Shown: positions 1-8,063, counted from the stretch's first letter. The stretch is DNA of 64,000 bases from Sphingobacteriales bacterium (GCA_016711285.1 JADJTG010000012.1:124001-188000); one strand, 5' to 3'. Numbers and translations: made by a program. The notes: generated from the letters alone by a model not told the origin.

Positions 1-356
1 GAACAATTGCTCAAATTATATTTTTTTGCGGGTGATGTAACACAGGAAAACGGACAGGTCCTGATATTGGCAAGCAGTATCGTTCTGCCATTTTTTATAA
101 AAGCGAAGCCGAACAAAAAGCCGCACTTCGCTACATTGAGGAGTTGGAGGCACAAAAATTATTTACAAAAAAAATAGCGGTGGAAGTATTGCCTTACCGC
201 AATTTTTATCCCGCCGAAGCCTATCATCAAAATTATGCACGCCTCAATCCCGCCGACCACTATGTGCAGGCGGTGTCTTTGCCGCGCTGCCAAAATGCAC
301 TCGCCCATTTTCCGGAATTGGTGAAACCCGACAAGAAAAAAAACAGTGAAAAATAA
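1..356 (+). CDS. msrA: Peptide-methionine (S)-S-oxide reductase MsrA, C-terminal part (5' end outside window, frameshifted)
   Basis: MsrA reduces methionine-S-sulfoxide in oxidised proteins. The catalytic Cys lies N-terminal and is off the window. Visible are the family's C-terminal blocks: GPDIGKQYRSAIFY, then a helix, then FYPAEAYHQNYARLNP, which is the YHQ(D/N)Y region of MsrA. Bases 1-47 are read in frame 1 (LLKLYFFAGDVTQ) and the rest in the frame ending at 356, so there is a one-base shift near the AAAA run at 47-50. The tail after LNP is extended by about 35 residues ending in a Lys-rich stretch, which may be a lineage-specific extension. The family call rests on these conserved blocks. 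The frameshift is probably a sequencing error. Confidence 0.85.
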
Positions 357-470
357 TTGCGGCTCTTGTTTTTTTTAAGCGGAGTATATTTTTTTTTAAA
401 ATGCTCCGCTTAAACTTTATCACGCCCCGACTATCTCACACACAATAAAAACAACAGAAAAAAAACATCT

Positions 471-1116
471 ATGATACGTTATTTCATCAATGCCGCACTA
501 CTGATGATTTTGTGCAGTACGAATATATGGGCGCAATACGACCCTGCTGCCAAAAAAATTTTAGATGCTACTGCCAAAAAATTCAGAACCCACAACAGCG
601 TCAAAGCAGATTTTACAGTGGCTGTAGAGAATAAAGATGCAGATATTCAGGAACAATACAAAGGCAAATTGTATATGCAGTCGTGCAGTTTTCGTTTGGA
701 AACACCCGAATTGGAGCAATTTTCGGACGGTAGCACTACGTGGACGTATTTGAAGGAAAACAAAGAAATTCAGATTACCGAAAATACAGGAGATAATGCC
801 GAATTGTCGCCGCACAGTTATTTACGATTTACGAAGACGGCTACAAATACCAAATGCGCCCTGCTATCAAAGTGCGGGGAATTGTCTGTGATGAAATAGA
901 ACTCAGCCCGCAAAACCGCGAAATGCCTTTTTTAAAGTAATTTTGAGCATCGCCACCAACAACCGCCAATTGATGAAAGCAGTATTGCTCAACAAAAACG
1001 GCACACGCATCACCTACGAAATGCAGGATTTTAAGACCAATGTACCTTTGGATAAAAGCCTGTTTTTTTTCAATAAAAACAACTACAAAGGCATTGAAAT
1101 TGTAGATTTGAGATAG
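471..1116 (+). CDS. LolA-like outer-membrane lipoprotein carrier protein (two frameshifts)
   Basis: The start at 471 gives a signal peptide ending in IWAQ, followed by LDATAKKFRTHNSVKADFTV. That opening and the later FRLETPELEQFSDGSTTWTY match LolA-type periplasmic carriers, which shuttle lipoproteins from the inner to the outer membrane. The first frame stops at 899. The protein clearly continues in other frames (IYEDGYKYQM, then IELSPQNREMPFLK, then LSIATNNRQLMKAVLLNKNG) to a stop at 1116, giving about 215 residues, the usual size. The shifts lie near 825-835 and at the T-rich stretch around 930-940. It is followed by about 235 bp of AT-rich DNA before the convergent ispF. Bacteroidota often carry LolA without LolB, so the exact cargo is not predictable. 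Confidence 0.75.
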
Positions 1117-1351
1117 TGTGATGATTGCAAGAAAAGTAAGCACTTTGTATTGCGCAACACACATAATACATTCATATAGTCTTTAATAGTAAATAATAAG
1201 AAAAACAAAGCCTGATGTTGTCATTGCTTTGTTTTTCTGTCTTTTTAAAATAAAAGGCATTGTATTTTTATAAATTGTTTCCGCATTAAAAAAAACATAG
1301 TGTCGGCTGGCAATAGATTTTTTAAAAGGAACAAAAAACGGGATATTTTTT

Positions 1352-1840
1352 TTACAACCGCACAATCAAGGCAACCGCCGAAGCATTAAGTCCTTCCTCA
1401 CGCCCCACATAACCCATTTTTTCGTTGGTAGTGGCTTTGATAGAAATTTGGTCTTCGGTGATATTAAGCACCTGAGCTATGCTTTGTCGCATTGCCGGAA
1501 TGTAGGGTTTTATTTTGGGTTTTTCCAAGCACAACGAAGTATCAATATTGCCGATGGTGTAGCCCTTTTCGCGAAGGAGTTGCGCCACGCGGCTCAATAA
1601 TATTTTGCTGTCGATACCGCGATAGGCAGGGTCAGTGTCGGGAAAATGCGTACCGATGTCGCCCAGAGCCGCCGCACCGAGCAAAGCATCGCAAATAGCG
1701 TGCAACAACACATCGGCATCGGAGTGCCCCACTGCTCCCTGATGGTGCGGCACTACAATACCGCCGAGTGTGAGCGTATAACCTTCGGCGAGTTGGTGCA
1801 CATCAAAGCCGTATCCTATTCTAAAGTTCATCAAAGACAT
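1352..1840 (-). CDS. ispF: 2-C-methyl-D-erythritol 2,4-cyclodiphosphate synthase IspF
   Basis: IspF cyclises CDP-methylerythritol 2-phosphate in the MEP isoprenoid pathway in the cytoplasm. The 162-residue product has the family length and an intact frame. The N-terminal RIGYGFDVHQL supplies the metal-binding Asp and His (DVH). GHSDADVLLHAICDALLGAAALGDIGTHFP holds the third metal His and the substrate loop, and the C-terminal KATTNEKMGYVGREEG is the CDP-binding region. An in-frame Met four residues in (MNFRIGYG) is an equally good start. It stands alone on the minus strand, convergent with the lolA-like gene and divergent from the PhyH gene. Confidence 0.96.
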   Translation of the reverse strand: MSLMNFRIGYGFDVHQLAEGYTLTLGGIVVPHHQGAVGHSDADVLLHAICDALLGAAALGDIGTHFPDTDPAYRGIDSKILLSRVAQLLREKGYTIGNIDTSLCLEKPKIKPYIPAMRQSIAQVLNITEDQISIKATTNEKMGYVGREEGLNASAVALIVRL

Positions 1841-2679
1841 AATATAAGAATGTTTTAATCGTTTTTTTTATGGTGCAAAAATAAAACACTGTCGCCGCTT
1901 GCTTCATTTATTTTTGTAGAAGATATGATGAATTTATGCCTATGCAATTCAATTCTTTGTATTTTTGCCTTGCTTTTTTCGTTGGTATATTTTTATACAT
2001 TTTTTACACTTTCATATTATGCTCAACACCGAACAAGCTGCTGCCGAACTGCGCGATACCGGTTTTGTATTGCTCAAAGGCATATTTTCCGAAGCCGAAC
2101 TACAGCCACTGCGCCAACTCACCGACCGCATTGTGGCTTATGCCGAACAACATTTGGAAGATCCTTTGCCGATTATTATTTGCGGCATCGCTCCGATCAG
2201 GGCGTACTGTACGATTTGTTTCAGCGACACCCCGAATTTCAGGAGTGTAGCACGCAAAAAGGAGCTTTAGACGTGCTGGAAGGTGTGATAGGCAAAGATA
2301 TATTTATGTACGAAAATTGTTTGGTATATAAGCCCAAAGGAAAAAACAACGCCGTGCCTTGGCATCAGGATTTCATCAATCGTCCCAATGAGCCGGTGAA
2401 ATACATTTCGTGGGTGGCGATGGACGATGTGACGATAGACAACGGCGCGATGAAGCTCATTCCGGGTTTCGCACCGCAAGGGATTTTTACCGATGTATCG
2501 CGTAAAGGCGAAACCCACCACGACCGCATTAAGCCCGAATACATAGAAGAAGACAAAGCGCAGTATGTGACGATGCAAGCGGGCGATGCTTTGTTGTTTA
2601 ATCAGTTGGTGGTGCATAGCAGCGATTTGGTAAACAGCACCAAGCCGCGCCGCGCTTTTCGGGCCTCGTATCAGAGTTT

Positions 2680-2687
2680 TGAGCAGA
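2680..2687. repeat. Target-site duplication of the IS1-family element, left copy (right copy 3478-3485)
   Basis: TGAGCAGA directly abuts both outer ends of the IS. Removing the element and one copy restores a continuous PhyH coding sequence across the junction (ASYQSFEQ joined to IFTPRG). Confidence 0.93.
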
Positions 2688-3477
2688 GGTAATGGTTTTA
2701 TAACAACTGATTAATTATCTTAGCGCAATAAAAACATTATATGATAATAGAGATAAAAACTTGCCGTCATTGCGGCAGCCCAAATATAACAAAAAACGGA
2801 CACTGCAAAACAACAAAAAAGCAGAAATTTCATTGCAAAGCTTGTAATAAATACGGTACGTTAGAATTAGAGGAAAATGTAGCGAATGGCGAAAACAAGA
2901 GATTATGTCAGCCTATTTAGAGCGTCCGAGAGTGCGAGGCATTGCTCGTGTTTTCATATATCTCGTAATACACTGAGAGCTTGGCTGATGGCAGCGGGAC
3001 AGGAGCAGAGCACCATAGAGGAAACGCTGCACGATGTACCACCACAGGAGATATTTTGGAATACGATGAATTACAACATTTTGTAAAAAAACACAAAAAG
3101 GTGGTTATGGACAGTAATTAGCCGTAAAACTCGCAAAATCATTGCATACTTCATTGGAGACCATAGTTTAGAAAGTTGTAAAAACTTTGGGAAAACATAC
3201 CTGAGCGTTTTCGTTTCCAGCAAAGTTTTAGTGATTTTTGGGCTGCTTACAACTTTATTTTTGAACAAACAGGACAACATCAACTCGTAGGTAAAGATAC
3301 TGGACAAACCAATCATATGGAGCGTTGGAACAACACCATTCGGCAGGCTTTGGGTAGGCTCACGCGAAAAACATTGTCTTTTTCTAAAAGCGATTTTTTC
3401 AATGACATTGTTATCAGGCTTTTTATCATCAGATACAATATTGCCAAATCACCAACAGTTAATTAAAAACCATTACC
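2688..3477 (+). mobile_element. IS1-family insertion sequence, 790 bp, complete
   Basis: The ends are inverted repeats. The left end is GGTAATGGTTTT (2688-2699), matched by AAAACCATTACC (3466-3477), and the similarity extends less perfectly inwards. The flanks carry an 8-bp direct repeat, TGAGCAGA, at 2680-2687 and 3478-3485. Length, duplication size and the InsA/InsB-type product all fit the IS1 family (about 700-800 bp, 8-10 bp duplications). The element interrupts the PhyH-family gene. Its single gene runs 2741-3466. Confidence 0.93.
2741..3466 (+). pseudogene. IS1-family transposase (InsA/InsB type), several frameshifts
   Basis: The first segment from ATG 2741 is an InsA-like zinc-binding head: CRHCGSPNITKNGHCKTT, then KFHCKACNKYG (a C-x2-C pair, then C-x2-C). 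After a shift near 2895 comes a helix-turn-helix stretch (VRGIARVFHISRNTLRAW). Shifts near 3057, 3105 and 3180 lead to InsB-like catalytic blocks: RKTRKIIAYFIGDHS (first acidic residue), FSDFWAAYNF, then HMERWNNTIRQALGRLTRKT with the final Glu. IS1 elements normally use one programmed -1 shift between InsA and InsB. Here at least four shifts are needed, so the copy is either dead or damaged by consensus errors like its neighbours. Confidence 0.88.
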
Positions 3478-3746
3478 TGAGCAGATATTTACACCGCGCG
3501 GCACACCGATAGTGATGCGTGGCGGCAGTCCGGAGGCTTTGGCGGGGCGTTTTCAGCGACCCGAATCGGCGCAGAAAGTACCGTTTATCAAAGAAGTGCT
3601 ACACGCCATCGGCAAACGACTGATAAAGGTGTAGGGGGGGGTTGAGCCTGTTTAAAACTATAACGAGGAGACAAAGCCCACTAACGCCGTAGGTGTGTGA
3701 AATCCTTATAATGGAAAATAATATCCGAAAAACGGTCCGCGGGTTT

Positions 3747-3840
3747 GCCCAACGCGGGTTTCAGGGAACGAATATTTCAAATGAAACGTAAATTTCCAAA
3801 GGAATGAGATCTTTCTTTTGACCAAATGCCCGCGTTGAGC
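3747..3840 (-). other. attC-like imperfect inverted repeat 3' of the SRPBCC gene
   Basis: Read in the direction of the adjacent SRPBCC gene (minus strand), the site opens with GCTCAAC-GCGGG and closes 94 bp later with CCCGC-GTTGGGC. The outer 7-mers fit the integron attC boxes R'' (RYYYAAC) and R' (GTTRRRY), and the inner GCGGG/CCCGC would be the L boxes. It begins 29 bp after the stop codon, where a cassette attC belongs. Unlike typical attC sites, the R and L boxes touch without a clear spacer, and no integron integrase is in the window. The shape is clear; the function is inferred. Confidence 0.4.
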
Positions 3841-3869
3841 AAAACCGCTGTTAATGACTATTTTTCATT

Positions 3870-4373
3870 CTATTCATATAGAAATGGCTCATCACCTTCT
3901 GCCATATTTCTCACATTTTCGAGTACTTGTTTCATATATCTTGTATAAAAAACATTTGCAAAAAGCCATTGAAATGGAATAAATACAAAACCCTTTCCGT
4001 GAATGGTGTAGTCGTAATTGATTTTTATTTTGTTCGGTTCAATCTCTGTTGTTGTCCATTCAAAAGTAAATTTCCAAATATTAAACAACCAAGATTTGAA
4101 ATTCCCAACTTCAACCCTCCAATATTTATTTTCTATACGCTCAATAATCTTATCAGTTCCAACTTCTCCTCCTTTAAATGTTAATGATTGTCCAGCATAA
4201 ACATTTTTTATTGAACCTACCTTACCCCAATCCTCGTCATTGGTTGTTTTTGTAACCTTTGGCATTAGTCCATATCCAGTGTGAACTTTGGTTACGTCAC
4301 ATAAGATAGGAACTTTGAATGCCCTTTCAAGGGTACAGTTATAAATTGCTGTAGTATGAATTTTAAAGTCCAT
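3870..4373 (-). CDS. SRPBCC (START/Bet v 1-like) family protein
   Basis: The chosen start at 4373 gives MDFKIHTTAIYNCTLERAF, the typical first strand and helix of polyketide-cyclase/START-like hydrophobic-cavity proteins. The frame is open from 4421, which would add 16 residues. The body (GSIKNVYAGQSLTFKGGEVG..., then KINYDYTIHGKGFVFIPFQW) and the terminal long helix (MKQVLENVRNMAEG) fit the fold. No catalytic residue can be named and the ligand is unknown. The gene stands alone between an IS-interrupted gene and an integrative element and is followed by an attC-like site, so it may be a captured gene cassette. Confidence 0.7.
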   Translation of the reverse strand: MDFKIHTTAIYNCTLERAFKVPILCDVTKVHTGYGLMPKVTKTTNDEDWGKVGSIKNVYAGQSLTFKGGEVGTDKIIERIENKYWRVEVGNFKSWLFNIWKFTFEWTTTEIEPNKIKINYDYTIHGKGFVFIPFQWLFANVFYTRYMKQVLENVRNMAEGDEPFLYE

Positions 4374-4585
4374 CTGTAAAACATTTTTTGTTTTTATTAT
4401 CTTTTGATTAAAGTCTGTCAATTCTGTGTTTGTCCTAAAATTGCCACTAACATCAGAATTGCAATATTAATGTTCTTACTTATTTCGCCACTAAATAGGC
4501 TGTAGAAGGCAGTTTTTTTACAAGGAGGTCAGCACTTGACGTTTTTTTTAAATACCTAATCCGTATAAAGGCAAACAGTTTCCCG

Positions 4586-4606
4586 CTTTACTTTCCGATA
4601 CAAAAA
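4586..4606. repeat. Attachment site, left end (21-bp direct repeat)
   Basis: Identical over 21 bases to 9366-9386. The flanking bases differ on both sides (G/A before, G/C after), so the repeat is exactly this long. It marks the boundary with the DNA that lay downstream of mnmE before integration. Confidence 0.88.
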
Positions 4607-4675
4607 GCAAAGCACTAATACAAAAGCATTGTAAATCAATACTTTATATGTTTTTTTAGTTGAATTAAAATTAAA

Positions 4676-4689
4676 TTAGCAACAATTTT
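4676..4689 (+). promoter_or_regulatory. Candidate integrase arm-type site near the left end
   Basis: TTAGCAACAATTTT lies about 70 bp inside the left att repeat. The core TAGCAACAAT recurs twice on the minus strand just before the integrase start (9186-9207). Shared short repeats inside both ends fit arm-type binding sites of tyrosine integrases. This is inferred from position and repetition only. Confidence 0.35.
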
Positions 4690-4701
4690 AAGTAAATTAA
4701 C

Positions 4702-4727
4702 AAAAAAAGCCTCCATATCGGGAGGCT
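4702..4727 (-). terminator. Rho-independent terminator of the rep operon
   Basis: AGCCTCC and GGAGGCT form a 7-bp GC-rich stem with a 6-base loop. On the minus strand it is followed directly by a run of seven T. It lies 39 bp after the stop of the last element gene, so it would end the HTH-rep operon at the left end of the element. Confidence 0.75.
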
Positions 4728-4765
4728 CAAAATCGGTATGTATTTAGTCTGTTTTTGGGTTTTTC

Positions 4766-5210
4766 TTACTCATCGGCATTTAAAACAAAGTAGCAATCTT
4801 CATTATCAGAATATCTTATTACTTCAATAGTGGGAGTACCAAATAATTGCTTTTTATCTTTTATTAATTCATTTATCCTTGTATCATTTGCAATACTCAT
4901 TTTTAAAAGAGTATCAGTATTTATATCGGCTAAATCTATACTCAATAACTCATCATTTATTTTCTGTGAAAGTTCTAAATAAGTTTTTACCCTATTGGAT
5001 AAATTAAATTTGTATGTTTTTACAAGGGTATTTATTTTAAATGCTTTGCCCTCATCTATTGCATTTCTTACAAGTTCTTTTTTATTCCACTCTATTAAAG
5101 TTTGTTTGGAGGTTTTTAAATCGCGGCTATCTCATCAAAACTTTTGCCCTCTATTCTTAAATAAATGCCTCAATGTTTTTATCTAACTTACTATTCTATT
5201 CCGCTTTCAT
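4766..5210 (-). CDS. Hypothetical protein with HTH-like N-terminus (frameshifted)
   Basis: I do not recognise this gene. ATG 5210 is followed by several frame changes (near 5197, 5160 and 5127), giving NSKLDKNIEAF, then LRIEGKSFDEIAAI, then KTSKQTLIEWNKKELVRNAI. The pattern of a short helix, FDEIAAILKTSKQTLIEW and a further helix resembles a homeodomain-like or small-terminase-like HTH. The rest (FKINTLVKTYKFNLSNRVKTYLELSQKI...) is helical and ends VLNADE at 4766. Length would be about 148 residues. It is the last gene of the element's second operon and has an operator-like palindrome just upstream (5225-5239). Confidence 0.55.
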
Positions 5211-5224
5211 TTTTAATTATTTAT

Positions 5225-5239
5225 TGATAAAATTTGTCA
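5225..5239. promoter_or_regulatory. Operator-like palindrome upstream of the last element gene
   Basis: TGATAAAATTTGTCA is a 7+1+7 inverted repeat with one mismatch. It differs by one base from the perfect palindrome at 6209-6223 in front of rep. It lies 15 bp upstream of ATG 5210 and 25 bp after the stop of rep. Confidence 0.5.
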
Positions 5240-5263
5240 ATCATTACACCTTCCTATACGCAT

Positions 5264-6205
5264 TTACCTATAATACTCTTTTACTCGCATTACCTTTTTA
5301 TCCAGTTCATTAATTAAACTTTTGCCCTCATCGGGTTGGTAGGTTGTACAAAGTTTTTTTACATCGGCTTTTAATCTGCTGTAATATTCTTTGTGTTTAA
5401 AATGGTTTTGGGCTTTCAAATCTTCTATACCCTCCAGCACTCCATTTATACCTATTTCATTTATTTTCATTAATGCCAGTTGCATAATATAATCATTTGG
5501 CTTTTTTATTGCTTTACTATTCATTTGGTTTAAAATTGAATTGTTTTTATTAATGTTTTTATATTCATTTATCCAGCGTTCTACCATACCAATATAAAAA
5601 AGCCTCATCAAATAAATTAAAGGCTTGTATTTGGCTTGTATTAAATTGTTGAGGCAATCGGCTTGTATATCTTAATTCATACCTTAAAATATGCTTATTT
5701 GCCCAAATAGTAGGTAAAATTTGCCCTTTAGCTTTGCCCTCATCTACTTTACTATAAAATACTTTTTGCCTCATTGAATTGTTATAATAAACGCTTTTTG
5801 GTTGTTCTAATCTTGTATAGTGGTGGCACTCTCCCAAAAGGTTATAAAAAGTATTTGGTTTTGGCTTACTATCATATTTTGGGCAAAATCTATTTGCTTT
5901 ACATCGGCTTGTAATATTGGTAAATTGGTAAAATCTTGTATTTGCTCAATGGCTCTTTGTGTATCTTGTCTTGTAAGGGTCTTAAAATTATCTTTTAGAT
6001 AGCTTTTGCAAATACTACCTTTTAAACTTATACCAGCGTTTCCGATATATGCACTCATACCTAAAATGCTACCAGTAAAATAAACCTCTCCAGTGTCTTT
6101 TTTTTCTCTTTTTTCTCCATTGGTTAAAAGTGTGGGTACTCTTTGCAAATACCCACTTTCTTTTATCCTTTCACTTGGTAGCCAAAACTTAATTGTATCA
6201 TACAT
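5264..6205 (-). CDS. Phage/plasmid replication protein, gene II/X family (rolling-circle initiator), two frameshifts
   Basis: The start at ATG 6205 (MYDTIKFWLPSE) was chosen because the upstream TTG at 6214 sits inside a palindrome. Motifs of the filamentous-phage gpII/X Rep family are in order: GSILGMSAYIG, then VKQIDFAQNMIV (the RxD-like strand), then SVYYNNSMRQKVFYSKVDEG (usually YxGxS...FYDKxxE) and HILRYELRY. Frame changes occur near 5865 and in a T-run near 5605. The true product is about 313 residues with a helical C-terminus. Such proteins nick one strand to start rolling-circle replication, so the element probably replicates as a circle after excision. The gene follows the 184-residue gene by 22 bp. 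Confidence 0.8.
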
Positions 6206-6208
6206 AAT

Positions 6209-6223
6209 TGACAAAATTTGTCA
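6209..6223. promoter_or_regulatory. Perfect operator-like palindrome at the rep start
   Basis: TGACAAAATTTGTCA is a perfect 7+1+7 palindrome filling the gap between the stop of the upstream gene (6228) and ATG 6205 of rep. A near-identical copy precedes the next gene. A half site (TTTTGTCAAT, 7027-7036) overlaps the start of the HTH gene. The likely binder is the element's own HTH protein or Rep. Confidence 0.55.
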
Positions 6224-6227
6224 TTGA

Positions 6228-6782
6228 CTACAACTTACTATAAGCATTAAGCCCTATGTACTCAAAAATCGGTTTTGCCTCATCTCTCAATTTTTGTATT
6301 TCAGTATCAAAATAGCCCTCAATTAAAAGCTGTAAATAGTGTTCGGGTAAATTCCTACCTCCCTCAATTACCAGTATTTCAAAAAAGGTATATTCTTTAT
6401 CGGTAACTATTAAATACAAATCATTACCAAAAGGATAAAGAGGGTTTGGCTCTCTTTTTTGCCCTATAAATGGCTTTTTATTTGGGTATGAATAGGCAAA
6501 GTTTGGGTAATCTATAAATTTGTATAAACTACCAAAATTTAGGCTTTTGCCTCCAGTTAAACAATATTCAGCATATCGTTTGCCATTGGTTTCTATAAAC
6601 TCCCTACTTGGTGTAAGATTAAAATAAATTTGCCCTTTATGGTTGGTAAATGTCTCCAGCCCTTTGTAATTACCAGCCCTTGCAATACAATCATATCTTG
6701 GTACTATTGCACCTACTTTAATACCGTTTTGTGCTTTTACCTCATCGGGTAACATTACCAGCTTTGTATATTGTACTATCAT
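6228..6782 (-). CDS. Hypothetical protein (184 aa) of the integrative element
   Basis: Intact frame, unknown family. The sequence begins MIVQYTKLVMLPDEVKAQNG and contains an aromatic-rich middle (FGSLYKFIDYPNFAYSYPNKKPF) and a C-terminal helical part (LPEHYLQLLIEGYFDTEIQKL). There is no signal peptide or membrane segment. Its ATG overlaps the stop of the upstream HTH gene (ATGA), so the two are translationally coupled, and rep follows after 22 bp. By position between an excisionase-like protein and Rep it could be a ssDNA-binding or replication accessory protein, but no motif shows this. Confidence 0.7.
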   Translation of the reverse strand: MIVQYTKLVMLPDEVKAQNGIKVGAIVPRYDCIARAGNYKGLETFTNHKGQIYFNLTPSREFIETNGKRYAEYCLTGGKSLNFGSLYKFIDYPNFAYSYPNKKPFIGQKREPNPLYPFGNDLYLIVTDKEYTFFEILVIEGGRNLPEHYLQLLIEGYFDTEIQKLRDEAKPIFEYIGLNAYSKL

Positions 6783-7026
6783 TTTGTAACATTTTTAAGG
6801 GTTACAAAATTGATGGCTTTGCCCTCTATTTCTTTGGTGGTGGCTACTCGGTTTTGTTTTAACCAGTCTATAATCTCCAGCCTATCAAAATAATTTACTT
6901 TGCCAAAAGGTTTATAAAATGGTATGCCTCCAGTACTGCATAACTTGTAAATGTGGCTTTTGGATAGCCCTGTAAATTGACTTACTTCATTGAGGGTTAA
7001 GTACCTCTTTTTTGTTCTAAATTCAT
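6779..7026 (-). CDS. Helix-turn-helix (excisionase/MerR-like, HTH_17) protein, one frameshift
   Basis: From ATG 7026 the sequence reads MNLEQ. One added A in the six-A run near 7010 then restores KKRYLTLNEVSQFTGLSKSHIYKLCSTGG, followed by IPFYKPFGKVNYFDRLEIIDWLKQNR. This is a classic HTH_17 small DNA-binding protein of about 82 residues: two helices, a wing, then a helix with IIDWL. Proteins of this type serve as recombination directionality factors or repressors in Bacteroidota mobile elements. It is the first gene of the HTH-184aa-rep operon and overlaps the next gene by 4 bp. Confidence 0.75.
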
Positions 7027-7056
7027 TTTGTCAATATTTTAAAAATTAAAAAAATT

Positions 7057-7072
7057 GACTTTTGCAAAAGTC
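7057..7072. promoter_or_regulatory. Perfect 16-bp palindrome upstream of the HTH gene
   Basis: GACTTTTGCAAAAGTC is perfectly self-complementary and lies 31 bp before ATG 7026, in the promoter position of the replication operon. It differs from the TGACAAA-type sites, so a second regulator may bind here. Confidence 0.45.
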
Positions 7073-7131
7073 TTGTATGTAATTACAAGTGCAAAAATGA
7101 ATAGAAATAGAAAATATTAAAATTGATAGGG

Positions 7132-7154
7132 CTTTACAGTAAAGGGCTGTAAAG
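7132..7154. other. Hairpin between the two element operons (possible origin or terminator)
   Basis: CTTTACAG and CTGTAAAG form an 8-bp stem around a 7-base loop. It is 10 bp beyond the stop of the 298-residue gene. There is no T-run on the minus-strand side where a terminator for that gene would need one (the T-run is on the plus side). A rolling-circle element needs a hairpin-type origin, and this is the best-placed candidate. Confidence 0.3.
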
Positions 7155-7163
7155 GTTTTTTAG

Positions 7164-8060
7164 TTACTCAATTTCTTTGGATAAGGCTTTTAGTGTTTTT
7201 ATTAACTCGGTTATTTCTGTATGTGTTTTTGGCTTTCCTTTTTGTGTAGTAGGGTTTCCTTTCTCATCATACATTGTAATAGCTTCATAATTTTTTACCA
7301 TACTTGTAAAGGTTTGGGCTTTTATTGGTAAGCCCTTTTTATCAACAAATAATTGCTCACAAATAGCCCAAATACTATCCTCATCAATAAAGCCAAAAGT
7401 TTTTAATTCATTGATAAGGTAAGCAAGTAAATTGCTATTTTTAAGCCATTTAATAGGCTTTATTTCTTTTTGTGGAGGTGTGGGCTGGTTTAATCTATTT
7501 TTAATTTCTGCAAACTCCCTTTTATCAACAATTACATATTGGTCGGTGTTTGGTTTAAGTTTAAAGTTACTTTTAAATTTAATAATATTATCATTGTTAT
7601 TATCGTAGTATTCCTCTACATCAATAATATATTTAAAATCACAAACTTGGTTTTGTCTTTTTGTTATATTCAATATCCTATGAAAAAAACTCACTACTTT
7701 ATTTGTAAAATCTTTTTCAACTACATTGCAAAAATCGTCTGGGGCTACTCTTATAAAGCTAAGATAACCTACTATTAACTTGGTACAATAAAGTTCAAAA
7801 TCATTTAATTTGGTATCTATTTCATAATAACTTCTTTGCTCAATAATGTTATCTATTGTGGTTGCTCCTTTTGCCAATTCCCAAAAAACAGAAGTACATG
7901 CATTGCTGCAATTAATAATAAAGTTCTTTAAACTATTATTGGTAAATTCATTATCTGAAAATTGTAACAAGTAACCATAAAGATTTCTAAAATATGTACT
8001 TTCTTTTAGTAGGTTTTCAAACTTCCATTCTTTTTCAAATTCTTTAATTTTATCTTCCAT
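7164..8060 (-). CDS. Hypothetical protein (298 aa) co-transcribed with the integrase
   Basis: Intact frame; function not recognised. The N-terminal 150 residues are predicted helical and contain many aromatic residues (EFEKEWKFENLLKESTYFRN). Residues about 150-180 hold an acidic Asn-rich patch (EEYYDNNNDN). The C-terminal 100 residues (PIKWLKNSNLLAYLINELKTFGFI, then TFTSMVKNYEAI) resemble a helical domain common at the C-terminus of Bacteroidota mobile-element proteins such as RteC-like factors. That resemblance is weak and from memory. It starts 3 bp after the integrase stop, so it belongs to the int operon and may regulate excision. Confidence 0.65.
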   Translation of the reverse strand: MEDKIKEFEKEWKFENLLKESTYFRNLYGYLLQFSDNEFTNNSLKNFIINCSNACTSVFWELAKGATTIDNIIEQRSYYEIDTKLNDFELYCTKLIVGYLSFIRVAPDDFCNVVEKDFTNKVVSFFHRILNITKRQNQVCDFKYIIDVEEYYDNNNDNIIKFKSNFKLKPNTDQYVIVDKREFAEIKNRLNQPTPPQKEIKPIKWLKNSNLLAYLINELKTFGFIDEDSIWAICEQLFVDKKGLPIKAQTFTSMVKNYEAITMYDEKGNPTTQKGKPKTHTEITELIKTLKALSKEIE

Positions 8061-8063
8061 ATT

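Larger units (their letters stand above)
2019..3634 (+). pseudogene. Phytanoyl-CoA dioxygenase (PhyH) family protein, split by an IS1-family insertion
   Basis: Fe(II)/2-oxoglutarate oxygenase of the PhyH family. The start at ATG 2019 gives MLNTEQAAAELRDTGFVLLKG, the usual opening. After a one-base shift near 2166 the frame carries the iron ligands: HQD in AVPWHQDFINRP and the distal His in LFNQLVVHSS, followed by the 2-oxoglutarate-binding Arg region (KPRRAFRASY). The gene is cut at 2687 by a 790-bp IS. After the IS and the duplicated target the missing C-terminus resumes (FTPRGTPIVMRGGSPEALAG) and stops at 3634. Without the IS the protein would be about 270 residues, normal for the family. 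The substrate is unknown. The insertion removes about the last 50 residues after the catalytic core, so loss of function is likely but not certain. Confidence 0.85.

Noticed and set aside
2741..3466. Programmed frameshifting as the sole explanation for the broken IS1 transposase
   Set aside because: IS1 needs one shift; at least four frame changes are required here, as in neighbouring ordinary genes.
3679..4451. CACTAAC motifs at 3679-3685 and 4445-4451 as additional attC boxes
   Set aside because: They break the RYYYAAC/GTTRRRY consensus and have no matching inner arms.
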